A DNA stretch of 64,000 nucleotides, from NCBI RefSeq assembly GCF_014267175.1, contig NZ_JACMTR010000002.1, positions 2,815,501-2,879,500 of the forward strand, read 5' to 3'. Source of the DNA: Pseudonocardia sp. C8 (lineage in GTDB: Bacteria; Actinomycetota; Actinomycetes; Mycobacteriales; Pseudonocardiaceae). The translations under genes were made by a program, and so were the position numbers. Every line of letters starts with the position of its first letter. Within the stretch, counting starts at the first letter, position 1. Below, one piece after another: positions 27,052 to 35,074 of the stretch. Below the pieces are notes generated by a model. It worked only from the letters and a program-made list of their open reading frames with translations. It did not search any database and was not told the origin of the DNA.

Positions 27052-27108
27052 TGTACGAGCGGGTACATGGTAGTAGCGTCTCGCAGAACTCGTATGGTCA
27101 AGTACGAG
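27052..27108. promoter_or_regulatory. Two palindromes and candidate promoter upstream of the LLM/RibD_C cluster
   Basis: Palindrome 1 is TGTAC-N6-GTACA at 27052-27067. Palindrome 2 is CTCGTA-N8-TACGAG at 27089-27108. Both share a GTAC/TACGAG core. A candidate -35 (TTGTAC, 27051-27056) overlaps palindrome 1, with TAGCGT 17 bases later as a weak -10. The sites look like repressor operators, but no regulator gene is adjacent. Confidence 0.5.
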
Positions 27109-27120
27109 CTAGGGGGCACC

Positions 27121-27246
27121 ATGTCCGAGCTGAACCTCCACGTCCCGTTGCGCAGCGAGCACAACGGCGGGCACGTCGTCGGCCCCCCGATCGCGACCGG
27201 GACGAGCACCCGCCCGTCCCGCGACGAGGAGTCCTCATGCGACTGA
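27121..27246 (+). CDS. Short leader ORF, 41 residues
   Basis: ATG at 27121 with an AGGGGG ribosome site seven bases upstream. The peptide starts MSELNLHVPLRSEHNGG and ends DEESSCD, with no hydrophobic segment. It overlaps the LLM oxidoreductase start by ten bases, so translation is probably coupled. No homologue recognised. It may be a regulatory leader, a true small protein, or chance; the good ribosome site favours translation. Confidence 0.4.
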   Translation: MSELNLHVPLRSEHNGGHVVGPPIATGTSTRPSRDEESSCD

Positions 27247-28130
27247 GCATCAGCGTCACGAACTTCTCGTGGCGGGGTGAACCCCTCGCCGGCGGCCTGT
27301 CCCGGATAGCCGAGGCCGCCGACCGCGGCGGGCTGCACGGCGTGTGGGTCGCCGACCACCTGTTGCAGGCCGACCCGTACGGCGCCCGGCCCGGGGAGTC
27401 CGAGATGCTCGAGGCCTACACCACGCTCGGGTTCCTCGCGGCCCGCACCGAGCGCGTCCGGCTGGGGACGATGGTCTCCGCGGTCACGTTCCGCCCGCCG
27501 GCGCTGCTGGTCAAGGCCGTGTCCACACTCGATGTGCTCTCCGGTGGCCGGGCGTTGTTCGGGGTCGGCGCCGGCTACCTGGGCGACGAGGCGACGGCAA
27601 TGGGTCTGCCGCTGCCTGCGGTCGGCGAGCGGTTCGATCGGCTCGAGGAGACACTGCGCATCGCCCGGCAGATGTGGGCCGGCGACCAGACCCCGTTCGT
27701 GGGCACCCACCACCGGCTGGAGCGCCCGGAGCACAGCCCGGCCACGCTCAGCCGGCCGCACCCGCCGATCCTGATCGGCGGCACCGGCGAGCGGCGCACG
27801 CTGCCGCTGGTCGCCCGCTACGCCGACGCCTGCAACCTGTTCGACATCCCGGACGGCGGCGCCACGGCACGGCACAAGCTCGCCGTGCTGCAGCGGCTGT
27901 GCACCGAGGCCGCCCGACCGTTCGACGCCATCGAGAAGACGATCTCGACGCGGCTCGCGCCCGGCGAGTCCACGACGTCGTTCGTCGAACGCTGCCGGGC
28001 CTTCGCCGACCTGGGTATCGATCACGTCTGCGTGATCACCACCGGGCCGTGGACCGAGGACGCCGTGGCCGTGCTGGGCGCGGCCGTACCGGGACTGGCC
28101 GGGCTCGAACGCCACGGCCCCGCCGGATGA
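27237..28130 (+). CDS. LLM-class (probably F420-dependent) oxidoreductase
   Basis: 297 residues from ATG at 27237 with GAGGAG nine bases upstream. Luciferase-like TIM barrel signatures: SISVTNFSWRG at the N-terminus, GVWVADHLLQADP, VRLGTMVSAVTFRPPALL, LDVLSGGRALFGVGAGYLGDEA and PPILIGGTGERRTLPLVARYAD. This pattern is characteristic of the actinobacterial F420-dependent branch. It leads a run of four RibD_C/DHFR-like reductase genes, suggesting the group reduces or detoxifies a shared kind of substrate. Substrate unknown. Confidence 0.85.
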   Translation: MRLSISVTNFSWRGEPLAGGLSRIAEAADRGGLHGVWVADHLLQADPYGARPGESEMLEAYTTLGFLAARTERVRLGTMVSAVTFRPPALLVKAVSTLDVLSGGRALFGVGAGYLGDEATAMGLPLPAVGERFDRLEETLRIARQMWAGDQTPFVGTHHRLERPEHSPATLSRPHPPILIGGTGERRTLPLVARYADACNLFDIPDGGATARHKLAVLQRLCTEAARPFDAIEKTISTRLAPGESTTSFVERCRAFADLGIDHVCVITTGPWTEDAVAVLGAAVPGLAGLERHGPAG

Positions 28131-28240
28131 CCACCCGGCGGCAGGCTGCGGATGGCCGGTCGAGCGATGAGTCCCGCGCACGGCGCCGGTCCCCCGACCG
28201 ACACAGATCGACCGCCCTCGTCCCGAAAGGAGCCCACGCC

Positions 28241-28330
28241 ATGACCGCCACCTTCCTGCCCGCCGATCTCCTGGACGTCGTGACCTCCCCGACCGTGGAG
28301 TTCACCGCCGACGGCGCGGGGCAGCCGTGA
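28241..28330 (+). CDS. Short ORF, 29 residues, upstream of the first RibD_C gene
   Basis: ATG at 28241 preceded by GAAAGGAG at ideal spacing. The peptide begins MTATFLPADLLDVVTSPTVE. Its TGA overlaps the GTG start of the next gene (GTGA), so it may couple translation of that gene, or be the remnant N-terminus of a lost gene. No family recognised. Confidence 0.4.
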   Translation: MTATFLPADLLDVVTSPTVEFTADGAGQP

Positions 28331-28965
28331 GCAACACCGTGCTGTCCATGTCGATGTCCGTCGACGGGTTCATCGCCGGCCCCCACGACGGACCGGGCAA
28401 CGGGCTCGGTGACGGCGGGCACCGGCTGCACGAGTGGTGCATCGGGCCCACCGACACCACGCGTCACGGCGCAGCCGACCGCCTCACCGGGGCGGACCGT
28501 CAGGTCATGGACGAGCTCCTGGCCACCGGCGCGGTGCTCGTGGGCCGGCGGACGTTCGAGCTCTCCGGCGGCTGGGGCGGCGACCACCACGACGGCGTCC
28601 CGATCGTCGTCGTGAGCCGCCAGGAGCCCGACGCGGCCCTGCGATGGCCGGCGGTGACCTACCTCGGCGACGTGACGTCCGCGGTGCGCGCGGCCAAGGA
28701 CGCGGCCGCCGGGAAGGACGTGCTCGTCCACGGCGCACTCACCGCCCGGCTTGCGCTGGCCGCGGGCGTGCTCGACGAGCTGCAGATCCACCTGGTCCCG
28801 GTGCTGCTCGGGCGGGGCCGCCGGTTGTTCGACGCCATGCCGCCCGACCGCCACGAGCTCGAGCTGGTGCACGCCCTGGACGGGGCGGGCGTGCAGCACC
28901 TGCGCTACCGCGTGCGGCCCGCGGGCCGGCCGCTCCACGGATCGGACGACGAGGAAGACCGATGA
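28327..28965 (+). CDS. RibD_C / dihydrofolate-reductase-like reductase, copy 1
   Basis: 212 residues from GTG at 28327. RibD C-terminal-domain features: SMSVDGFIAGPHDGPGNG at the N-terminus, LVGRRTFELSGGWGG in the middle, and VLVHGALTARLALAAGVLDELQIHLVPVLLG (hallmark VLVHG and VLLGRGRRLF) at the C-terminus. These NADPH-binding folds act in riboflavin synthesis when fused to a deaminase, but free-standing ones such as this are mostly uncharacterised reductases. It is closest to copy 3 of the same cluster (shared HDG, WHGDHHDGVP-like and LFD/LFE segments). ATGA overlap with copy 2. Confidence 0.85.
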   Translation: MSNTVLSMSMSVDGFIAGPHDGPGNGLGDGGHRLHEWCIGPTDTTRHGAADRLTGADRQVMDELLATGAVLVGRRTFELSGGWGGDHHDGVPIVVVSRQEPDAALRWPAVTYLGDVTSAVRAAKDAAAGKDVLVHGALTARLALAAGVLDELQIHLVPVLLGRGRRLFDAMPPDRHELELVHALDGAGVQHLRYRVRPAGRPLHGSDDEEDR

Positions 28966-29579
28966 GTACCGTGTGGATGCACAACGTCGTGTCGGTGGAC
29001 GGTTTCATCGCCGACCCGGACGACGGGGTCGGTGCCCTGTTCGACTGCTACTCCAACGGCGACGTCGCGATCGTCGAAGGCGGGCAGCTCAAGGTCTCGC
29101 AGGTCACGGCCGACTACCTCCGCCCGATCTGGGCGGGCATCGGGTCGATGGTGATCGGGCGGCACCTGTTCGACATGACCAACGGCTGGGAGGGCGCGCC
29201 GCCGGCGGGCGAGCACGTGGTGGTCGTGTCGCACCGGCCGAAGCCCGACGGATGGCAGCCACGGGCGACGGTCGAGGGCCCGCACCCGGGACCCGCGGCC
29301 TCCTACTACTTCATCGACGACGTGGCACGGGCGGTCGCGAAGGCCAGGGAGCTCGCCGGGGAACGCACCGTGGTCGTGGCAGCCGGCGACGTCGGCGGGC
29401 AGGCGTTCGCCCTCGGCCTGGTGGACGAGGTGGCGATGGACGTCGCACCGGTGGTCCTCGGTTCCGGCAAGCGCTACTTCGGCCCGGTCGACGCCCAGCA
29501 CCTGCTCGAGGACCCGCACGTCGTCATCCGGGGCGAACGGGTGCTGCACCTGCGCTACCGCGTGCGATCGGCGGCCTGA
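28962..29579 (+). CDS. RibD_C / dihydrofolate-reductase-like reductase, copy 2
   Basis: 205 residues, ATGA overlap with copy 1. Signatures: VVSVDGFIADPDDGVGALFD, MVIGRHLFDMTNGWEG, VVVAAGDVGGQAFALGLVDEVAMDV (in part) and PVVLGSGKRYFGPV. More divergent from copies 1 and 3: the VHG element is replaced by AAGD and it has a longer middle loop with aromatic residues (SNGDVAIVEGGQLKVSQ). Probably NADPH- or F420-linked; substrate unknown. Confidence 0.85.
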   Translation: MSTVWMHNVVSVDGFIADPDDGVGALFDCYSNGDVAIVEGGQLKVSQVTADYLRPIWAGIGSMVIGRHLFDMTNGWEGAPPAGEHVVVVSHRPKPDGWQPRATVEGPHPGPAASYYFIDDVARAVAKARELAGERTVVVAAGDVGGQAFALGLVDEVAMDVAPVVLGSGKRYFGPVDAQHLLEDPHVVIRGERVLHLRYRVRSAA

Positions 29580-29581
29580 CG

Positions 29582-30163
29582 GTGGCGATCCGGCTGTACA
29601 TGACCGTATCCGTGGACGGCTACGTCGCCGGGCCGGCCGACGGCGTCGACGCCCCGATGGGGGCCGGCGGGTTCCGCCTGTTCAACTGGCTCGACCGGCG
29701 CCACGAACCCGGACCGGACAACCAGGTGTACACCGAGATGCTGGCCACCCGCGCCGTGATCTCCGGGCGCCGCACCTACGAGCACGCCGGCCGGTGGCAC
29801 GGCGACCACCACGACGGCGTCCCGGTGTTCGTGCTGACCCACGACGTCCCGGACGACCCGCCGCCGGGTGCCGTCCGCTACGTCACCGACGTGCGCGGCT
29901 GCGCCGCGCAGGCCCGCGCCGCGGCCGGCGACGCCGACGTCATGGTGCACGGAGCCGGTGCGGCGCAGGCGCTGCTGCGGGCCGGGGAGCTCGACGAGCT
30001 CGAACTGCACCTGGTGCCGGTCCTGCTCGGGCAGGGCAGGCGGCTGTTCGAGCACCTGCCCGCCGAGCACGTCGAGCTCGAGCTGGTCCGCCGGTTGATG
30101 TCCGCACCCGAGGTCCCGGATCCCGCGCAGCAGGTCACGCATCTGCGCTACCGGGTCCGGTGA
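29582..30163 (+). CDS. RibD_C / dihydrofolate-reductase-like reductase, copy 3
   Basis: 193 residues from GTG at 29582, two bases after copy 2 ends. Signatures: TVSVDGYVAGPADGVD, VISGRRTYEHAGRWHGDHHDG, VMVHGAGAAQALLRAGELDELEL (in part) and PVLLGQGRRLFEHL. Strongly similar in layout to copy 1, suggesting a duplication with copy 2 between them. Confidence 0.85.
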   Translation: MAIRLYMTVSVDGYVAGPADGVDAPMGAGGFRLFNWLDRRHEPGPDNQVYTEMLATRAVISGRRTYEHAGRWHGDHHDGVPVFVLTHDVPDDPPPGAVRYVTDVRGCAAQARAAAGDADVMVHGAGAAQALLRAGELDELELHLVPVLLGQGRRLFEHLPAEHVELELVRRLMSAPEVPDPAQQVTHLRYRVR

Positions 30164-30207
30164 CGGCGATCCACGGGGACCCACGACAACGACGAGGAGA
30201 CAACGCA

Positions 30208-30828
30208 ATGGGTGAGCTGCACGTCAACATGCACACCACGCTCGACGGTGTGATCCAGGCCAACGGTGGCCCGACCGCGCAGGACGGGGATTTCCGGTAC
30301 GCCGGCTGGCAGTGGCCGTACCTGGACTCCGACTCCGGCGCACAGGTGGATGCGGATGTTCAGGCGTCCGACGCACTGCTGCTGGGGCGCACGACCTACG
30401 ACATCTTCCGGTCCTACTGGCCGGGCCAGCCCAGCGAGATCGGGCGGGTCTTCGACCGGGTCCCCAAGTACGTCGCCTCCCGCGGGGCGCCCGAGCTGTC
30501 CTGGGACACCAGCACGCAGGTGACCGACGTCGCCACCGAGGTTCGGGATCTGCGGGCCCGGCACGAACAGATCCACACCTGGGGCAGCGCGAACCTGCTG
30601 CAGACCCTGTTCCGGGAGGGGCTGGTCGACCAGGTCAATCTCTGGGTCTATCCGGTGGTGCTCGGGGAGGGAAACAAGCTGTTCCCGGACGGCACGGCGG
30701 CCACCCGGTTCGCGCAGGTCGAGCCGCCGAGGTCGTTCCCGGGAGGCGTGGTGCTGATGCGCTACCGCTGCCTCGAGGGTCCCCCGGAGACGAGGGAGGT
30801 GGCCACGGCCACCACCGCGGCGGACTGA
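30208..30828 (+). CDS. RibD_C / dihydrofolate-reductase-like reductase, copy 4
   Basis: 206 residues from ATG at 30208, with GAGGAG nine bases upstream, 44 bases after copy 3. Signatures: TTLDGVIQANGGPTAQDGDFRYAGW (in part), LLGRTTYDIFRSYWPGQ, IHTWGSANLLQTLFREGLVDQ and YPVVLGEGNKLFPDG. This is the most common actinobacterial dihydrofolate-reductase-family form (with FRY/YAGWQWPY), and clearly a different subfamily from copies 1 to 3. It ends 10 bases before a strong bidirectional hairpin. Confidence 0.87.
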   Translation: MGELHVNMHTTLDGVIQANGGPTAQDGDFRYAGWQWPYLDSDSGAQVDADVQASDALLLGRTTYDIFRSYWPGQPSEIGRVFDRVPKYVASRGAPELSWDTSTQVTDVATEVRDLRARHEQIHTWGSANLLQTLFREGLVDQVNLWVYPVVLGEGNKLFPDGTAATRFAQVEPPRSFPGGVVLMRYRCLEGPPETREVATATTAAD

Positions 30829-30837
30829 CCGGCGAGC

Positions 30838-30873
30838 CTCCCCCGGTCACCCGGACTCCGGGGACCGGGGGAG
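30838..30873. terminator. Bidirectional hairpin between convergent genes
   Basis: CTCCCCCGGTC (30838-30848) pairs perfectly with GACCGGGGGAG (30863-30873), and inside it CCCGG-ACT-CCGGG adds five more pairs after a single bulged A. It sits between the end of the fourth reductase gene and the end of the convergent SPFH gene. No U-tract, as is common for actinobacterial terminators. Confidence 0.7.
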
Positions 30874-30890
30874 CCGCCCGGTCTCGGCCG

Positions 30891-32120
30891 TCAGCCCCGC
30901 GGCTCCTGGGCGCCGTTGGGGTGAGCGGCCGGGTCCGGGCCCGGCACCGGGCGCGCGGCCTCCAGCTGCGCCGCGGAGGCGCCGCCACCGTTGCCGGCCG
31001 ACGGGGTCTGCTCCCCCACCGGCGGCACCTCCTTCTGCGCGGCCGCGGTGGCCTCGGCGACCTGGCGGGCGATCTCCGGGTCGGTGGAGACGTCGAACCA
31101 GTCCTCGAGGGACTCGTCGTCCTCGGCCGGCCGGGACACCGTGCCGTCGTCCGGGCTCGGGGTGTAGCGGAACACCCCGTCCTCGCCCGGCGCACCGAGC
31201 ATCTTCGTGAAGCCCTCGAGGGCCTTGCCGAAGTCCGAGGGCACCACCCACAGCTTGCTGGCCTCGCCCTGCGCCATCTCCGGCAGCGTCTGCAGGTACT
31301 CGTAGGCGAGCAGCTCCGGGGTCGGCCGCCCGGCCTTGATCGCGGCGAACTTCTTCTCGATCGCCTTCGCCTCGCCCTGCGCCTCGAGGTACTGGGCGGC
31401 CCGGCGGCCCTGCGCCCGCAGGATCTCGGACTGCCGCTCCGCCTCGGCCTCCAGGATCGCGGCCTGCTTGGCGCCCTCGGCGGTGAGGATCTGCGACTGC
31501 TTCTGACCCTCGGCGCTGCGGATGGCCGACTCCCGCTGCCCCTCCGCGTTGAGGATCATGGCCCGCTTCTCGCGGTCGGCCTTCATCTGCCGCTCCATCG
31601 ACTCCTGGATGGACGGCGGCGGGTCGATCGCCTTGATCTCCACCCGTGCGACCCGGATGCCCCAGCGCTCGGTGGCCTCGTCGAGCTCGCCGCGCAGCAC
31701 CGTGTTGATCCGGTCCCGCGAGGTGAGCGTCTGCTCCAGGGTCATGCCGCCGACCACGTTCCGCAGCGTGGTGGTGGTGATCTGCTCGACGCCCGCGATG
31801 TAGTTGGCGATCTCGTAGACCGCCGACTTGGCGTCGTTGACCTTGAAGTAGACGACGGTGTCGATGTTGACGGTCAGGTTGTCCTGGGTGATGACCGGCT
31901 GCGGCGGGAACGACACGACCTGCTCGCGCAAATCGACCCGCTCGCGGGTGCGGTCCACGAACGGCACCAGGATGGCCGGGCCGCCCTCCCGGGTGCTGTG
32001 GTAGCGGCCGAGCCGCTCGATGATGTACGCCCACTCCTGCGGCACGATCACGATCGACTTGACGACGACCGTGATCACCAGCACCAGCAGGATCACCGTG
32101 ATGATCAAACCGGAATCCAT
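30891..32120 (-). CDS. SPFH/stomatin-like membrane protein (QmcA/HflC type)
   Basis: 409 residues. An N-terminal membrane segment (LIITVILLVLVITVVVKSIVIV) is followed by the SPFH domain (VPQEWAYIIERLGRYHSTREGG; YIIERLGRY hallmark) to about 200, then a long coiled-coil of Ala/Glu/Gln-rich repeats (about 185-255, with EGQRESAIRSAEGQKQ) and a disordered acidic tail. SPFH proteins scaffold membrane microdomains and chaperone proteases. The NfeD partner lies 82 bases upstream on the same strand, the usual pairing. Confidence 0.9.
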   Translation of the reverse strand: MDSGLIITVILLVLVITVVVKSIVIVPQEWAYIIERLGRYHSTREGGPAILVPFVDRTRERVDLREQVVSFPPQPVITQDNLTVNIDTVVYFKVNDAKSAVYEIANYIAGVEQITTTTLRNVVGGMTLEQTLTSRDRINTVLRGELDEATERWGIRVARVEIKAIDPPPSIQESMERQMKADREKRAMILNAEGQRESAIRSAEGQKQSQILTAEGAKQAAILEAEAERQSEILRAQGRRAAQYLEAQGEAKAIEKKFAAIKAGRPTPELLAYEYLQTLPEMAQGEASKLWVVPSDFGKALEGFTKMLGAPGEDGVFRYTPSPDDGTVSRPAEDDESLEDWFDVSTDPEIARQVAEATAAAQKEVPPVGEQTPSAGNGGGASAAQLEAARPVPGPDPAAHPNGAQEPRG

Positions 32121-32202
32121 CCCGGTCCCCCTTCATTGCGCGCCGGTATCCGCCGGCGCTCACGTCCGCCCCGGAGTGCCCGGGGCTGGTCGCCGGCGCC
32201 CG

Positions 32203-32652
32203 TCAGGGCGACGGCAGTTCCCCCCGGCCGGTCACGAGCACGGCCGCCCCGGTGACCTGCAGGACGGTGGCGGTCGAGCCCTCCTCCAGGACCTCGTGGC
32301 CGTCCAGCGACCGGGCCGACCAGAGCTCCTTGCCGATCCGCACCTGGCCGCCCGTGCCGTCCACCCGCCGGACGACCTCGGCGGCGGCGCCGACGAACCG
32401 GTCCTGGTGGCGCTCCAGCGACCCCATCCGCTCCTGCAGCTTCCGCTTCGCGGCCGGCCGCACGGCCAGCAGCAACAGCACGGACACGACCGCGAACAGC
32501 CCCGCGCTCCCGAGCGCGCCGAGCCCGAGCGCGGCGCCGCCGGCCGCGGCGAGCGCGCCACCGCCGAGCATCACGAGGAACAGCTCACCGGAGACGAGCT
32601 CGGCCCCGACCAGCGCCACCCCGACGAGCAGCCAGATCAGTGCCGGTGTCAT
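32203..32652 (-). CDS. NfeD family membrane protein
   Basis: 149 residues from ATG at 32652. Three hydrophobic segments (about 4-24, 28-50, 52-66), then a C-terminal OB-fold domain (FVGAAAEVVRRVDGTGGQVRIGKELWSARS hallmark: GGQVRIG and ELWSARS). NfeD OB domains pair with SPFH proteins in the membrane, and the SPFH gene follows directly. No N-terminal ClpP-like protease domain, so this is the short form. Confidence 0.88.
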   Translation of the reverse strand: MTPALIWLLVGVALVGAELVSGELFLVMLGGGALAAAGGAALGLGALGSAGLFAVVSVLLLLAVRPAAKRKLQERMGSLERHQDRFVGAAAEVVRRVDGTGGQVRIGKELWSARSLDGHEVLEEGSTATVLQVTGAAVLVTGRGELPSP

Positions 32653-32714
32653 GCCACCAGCCTGCCAGGAACGGACATTCCGCCGCCGGGAACTGCGCGC
32701 GCGTGGCCCGATCG

Positions 32715-33566
32715 TTACGGCCCGGCGGGTTCCTCCACCGCCGTCACGAAGTCGATCAGCCGCTCGACCGCGCCGATCATCGGGGTCTCCAGGTCGCGGT
32801 AGCTGCGGACCGCCCCCAGCACCCGGCGCGCGCCGTCGGCGGGCTCGCCCCAGCCCAGTGCCGCGCAGACGCCGGTCTTCCAGTCGGTGCCGCGCGGGAT
32901 CACCGGCCACTCCCGGATCCCGACGACCGAGGGCTTCACCGCCTGCCACACGTCGACGTAGGGGTGCCCGGTGACCAGCACGTGATGCTGAGCCTCGCGG
33001 GTCGCCCGGTAGGCCTCGCGGGCCTGCCGGGACTCCTTGGTGCCGTCGACGAGGTGGTCGACCAGGATGCCCAGCCGGCGGTGCGGGCCGGGCCCGAAGT
33101 CCCGCACCGCGGCGGCCAGGTCGTCGACCCCGTGCAGCGGTTCGACGACCACGCCCTCGACCCGCAGGTCGTGTCCCCAGACGCGTTCGACGAGGGCGGC
33201 GTCGTGCAGGCCCTCCACCCAGATCCGCGCCGCCCGCGCGGTGCGCGCCTTCAGGTTCGCGACGTGCACCGAACCGGACGCCGAGAACGTCCGCCCGCCC
33301 CGGGCCGCCTGCGGCCGCACGAGCGTCGCGGGGGCGCCCTCGTACAGGAACGCGGCCGGTCGCAGCGGGAAGACCCGCCGCCCGCCGAACCGGTCCTCCA
33401 GGGTCACCTCGGCCCCGGTGATCGCGACGACGGCACCGCAGAACCCGCTCGCCGGGTCCTCCACGACCAGTCCCGGCTCGGCCGGCACCTCGGGCACCTG
33501 CGCCCGCCGGGCGGTCCGGGTGCCGGCGGAGTCGAACGTGCCGCGGTAGTCGTGGGACCGGCTCAT
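32715..33566 (-). CDS. DUF3097 family protein
   Basis: 283 residues from ATG at 33566. Conserved parts: RRVFPLRPAAFLYEG, SGSVHVANLKARTARAARIWVEG, RLGILVDHLVDGTKESRQ, HHVLVTGHPYVDVWQAVKPS and WPVIPRGTDWKTGVCAALGW. The middle and C-terminal parts look like a Toprim-like nucleic-acid-associated fold (ARIWVEGLHDA, DHLVDGTKE), but the function is not established. It occurs widely in actinobacteria. Monocistronic, divergent from an unidentified gene. Confidence 0.85.
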   Translation of the reverse strand: MSRSHDYRGTFDSAGTRTARRAQVPEVPAEPGLVVEDPASGFCGAVVAITGAEVTLEDRFGGRRVFPLRPAAFLYEGAPATLVRPQAARGGRTFSASGSVHVANLKARTARAARIWVEGLHDAALVERVWGHDLRVEGVVVEPLHGVDDLAAAVRDFGPGPHRRLGILVDHLVDGTKESRQAREAYRATREAQHHVLVTGHPYVDVWQAVKPSVVGIREWPVIPRGTDWKTGVCAALGWGEPADGARRVLGAVRSYRDLETPMIGAVERLIDFVTAVEEPAGP

Positions 33567-33700
33567 GGTCACCGAGTATCCGACGGCGGTGGGCGGTGCC
33601 CGGGGCACGACACGCTGGTCACGCGTAGCTGATCGACGGGTACGCAGCGTCACCCACGTGCCGGGTGTGCGGATCGGGGGCGGCAGTTAGCCTGGCCGCC

Positions 33701-34498
33701 GTGTCCTGTGCGTCCGCGACCCTGGCCGTGTGGGCCTCGGCCTGGCTGGCCGGGGTCGCCGCCCCCGACGACGTCCTCGACGCGCTCGCGCCGTGGTCGG
33801 AGGCGCACGACGTGCTGGCCGCCGACGACGAGACCGCCACGCTGACCGCACTACCCGGCCCGGGCACGGCCCCGACCTCGACCACGATGCTGCTGGCCGC
33901 CGTGCGCCGCGCCACCCCGCGCGGGCAGGCCCGCCTGGTGCTGCCGGCGCCCGGTGACGTCCGCGGGCTGCCGGGCCCCGGCCGGTTCTCCCGGGAGGCG
34001 ACGACCGCCGGCGAGGGCGTCCTGTTCCCGGACGCGGGGTTCGGTGTCGTGCCGGGGCCGATCGCCGACGGCGTCGTCCGGTGGAGCGTTCACGCCGTCC
34101 CCGACCCGGGCCCGGTCCCGGAGTGCGTGGCGCTGGGCGAGGCCGAGCGCGAGCTGCGCGGGCAGGTCCGCAACGCCGCCGCGGTGCTCACCGACCTGGG
34201 TGTGGCCCGGCACCGGCCGGGCGTGCGCGAGGAGATCGCGGCGGCGCTGCGCCGCCGGCCGCGGGCGTTGTGGCCGGACGGCATGCCGCCGCAGGTCCTG
34301 CGGGTGCTGCAGCAGGCCGACGAGGTCGACGCGATCCTGTCCGCCGCGGCCGGCGACGAGCCGGGCGGCGCGCTGTCGGCGTCCGCCGCGGAGGCCCGCT
34401 CGGACGCGCTGCGCCCGATCGCGACGGCGGTCCGCCAGGCCCGCCGGGCCGCGGTCGCCGAGGCCGTGCGGGTGCTGGTGTCGGTCCCGCGGAGCTGA
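33701..34498 (+). CDS. Conserved actinobacterial hypothetical protein
   Basis: 265 residues from GTG at 33701. It is soluble and Ala/Arg-rich, with no transmembrane segment and no catalytic motif I recognise. A central segment, RLVLPAPGDVRGLPGPGRFSREA, and the C-terminal helices LWPDGMPPQVLRVLQQADEVDAIL suggest two domains. Divergent from the DUF3097 gene, with only 134 bases between them. The good reading frame, actinobacterial codon bias and clear start make it a real gene. Confidence 0.65.
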   Translation: MSCASATLAVWASAWLAGVAAPDDVLDALAPWSEAHDVLAADDETATLTALPGPGTAPTSTTMLLAAVRRATPRGQARLVLPAPGDVRGLPGPGRFSREATTAGEGVLFPDAGFGVVPGPIADGVVRWSVHAVPDPGPVPECVALGEAERELRGQVRNAAAVLTDLGVARHRPGVREEIAAALRRRPRALWPDGMPPQVLRVLQQADEVDAILSAAAGDEPGGALSASAAEARSDALRPIATAVRQARRAAVAEAVRVLVSVPRS

Positions 34499-34621
34499 CG
34501 GCGGACGCGGCCCCCTGTCGTCCCGGGCCGGGCAGGCGAACTCGCGTCCGGGCCTTCCCGCCGGGCCCCGGCCGCGGCACCGTGGTCCCATGACCGACTG
34601 CACCCCGGCCGGTGGTGGGCG

Positions 34622-35065
34622 ATGACGGCCGGCGGCGGGATCGTCGCCCGCCGCGCCGGCGACGGCTCGCTGCGGGTGCTGCTGGCGGCGGCGCACAGCG
34701 ACGGCGCCCTCGGCGCGATCGAGCTCGCGATGGCCCCCGGCAGCCCCGGGCCGCCGCTGCACGTGCACCCCACGCACGGCGAGGGGTTCTACGTGCTCGC
34801 GGGCCGGCCCGGCCTGCAGGTCGGCGACGAGGTGATCGTCGCCGAGCCGGGCGACTGGGCGTTCGCGCCCCGCGAGGTGCCGCACACGCTGGCCAACCAC
34901 GGCAGCGCCGAGGCCCGCCTGCTGTGCGTGTTCGCGCCCGGCGGCTTCGAGCGCCGCTTCGAACGCATCCTCGCCGAGACGACCGGTGCGCCCCCACCGC
35001 CCGGGCCGTCCCCGGAGGAGGAGGCGACGCGCGTCCTCGGCCCGCCGCTGGCGCCGCCGTCGTAG
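34622..35065 (+). CDS. Cupin domain protein
   Basis: 147 residues. The two cupin motifs are visible: LHVHPTHGEGFYVLAGRPGLQVG (metal ligands His, His and Glu of HVHPTHGEGF) and PREVPHTLANHG (third His). Metal-binding single cupin domain with a Pro-rich tail. Function not predictable; such proteins are often small dioxygenases or sugar isomerases. Nine bases upstream of the potassium channel gene. Confidence 0.8.
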   Translation: MTAGGGIVARRAGDGSLRVLLAAAHSDGALGAIELAMAPGSPGPPLHVHPTHGEGFYVLAGRPGLQVGDEVIVAEPGDWAFAPREVPHTLANHGSAEARLLCVFAPGGFERRFERILAETTGAPPPPGPSPEEEATRVLGPPLAPPS

Positions 35066-35074
35066 CCTCCGCGG

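Noticed and set aside
26103..28181. 692-residue minus-strand open frame across cbiO and the LLM gene
   Set aside because: Spans two unrelated genes and an intergenic promoter and has no recognisable domain.
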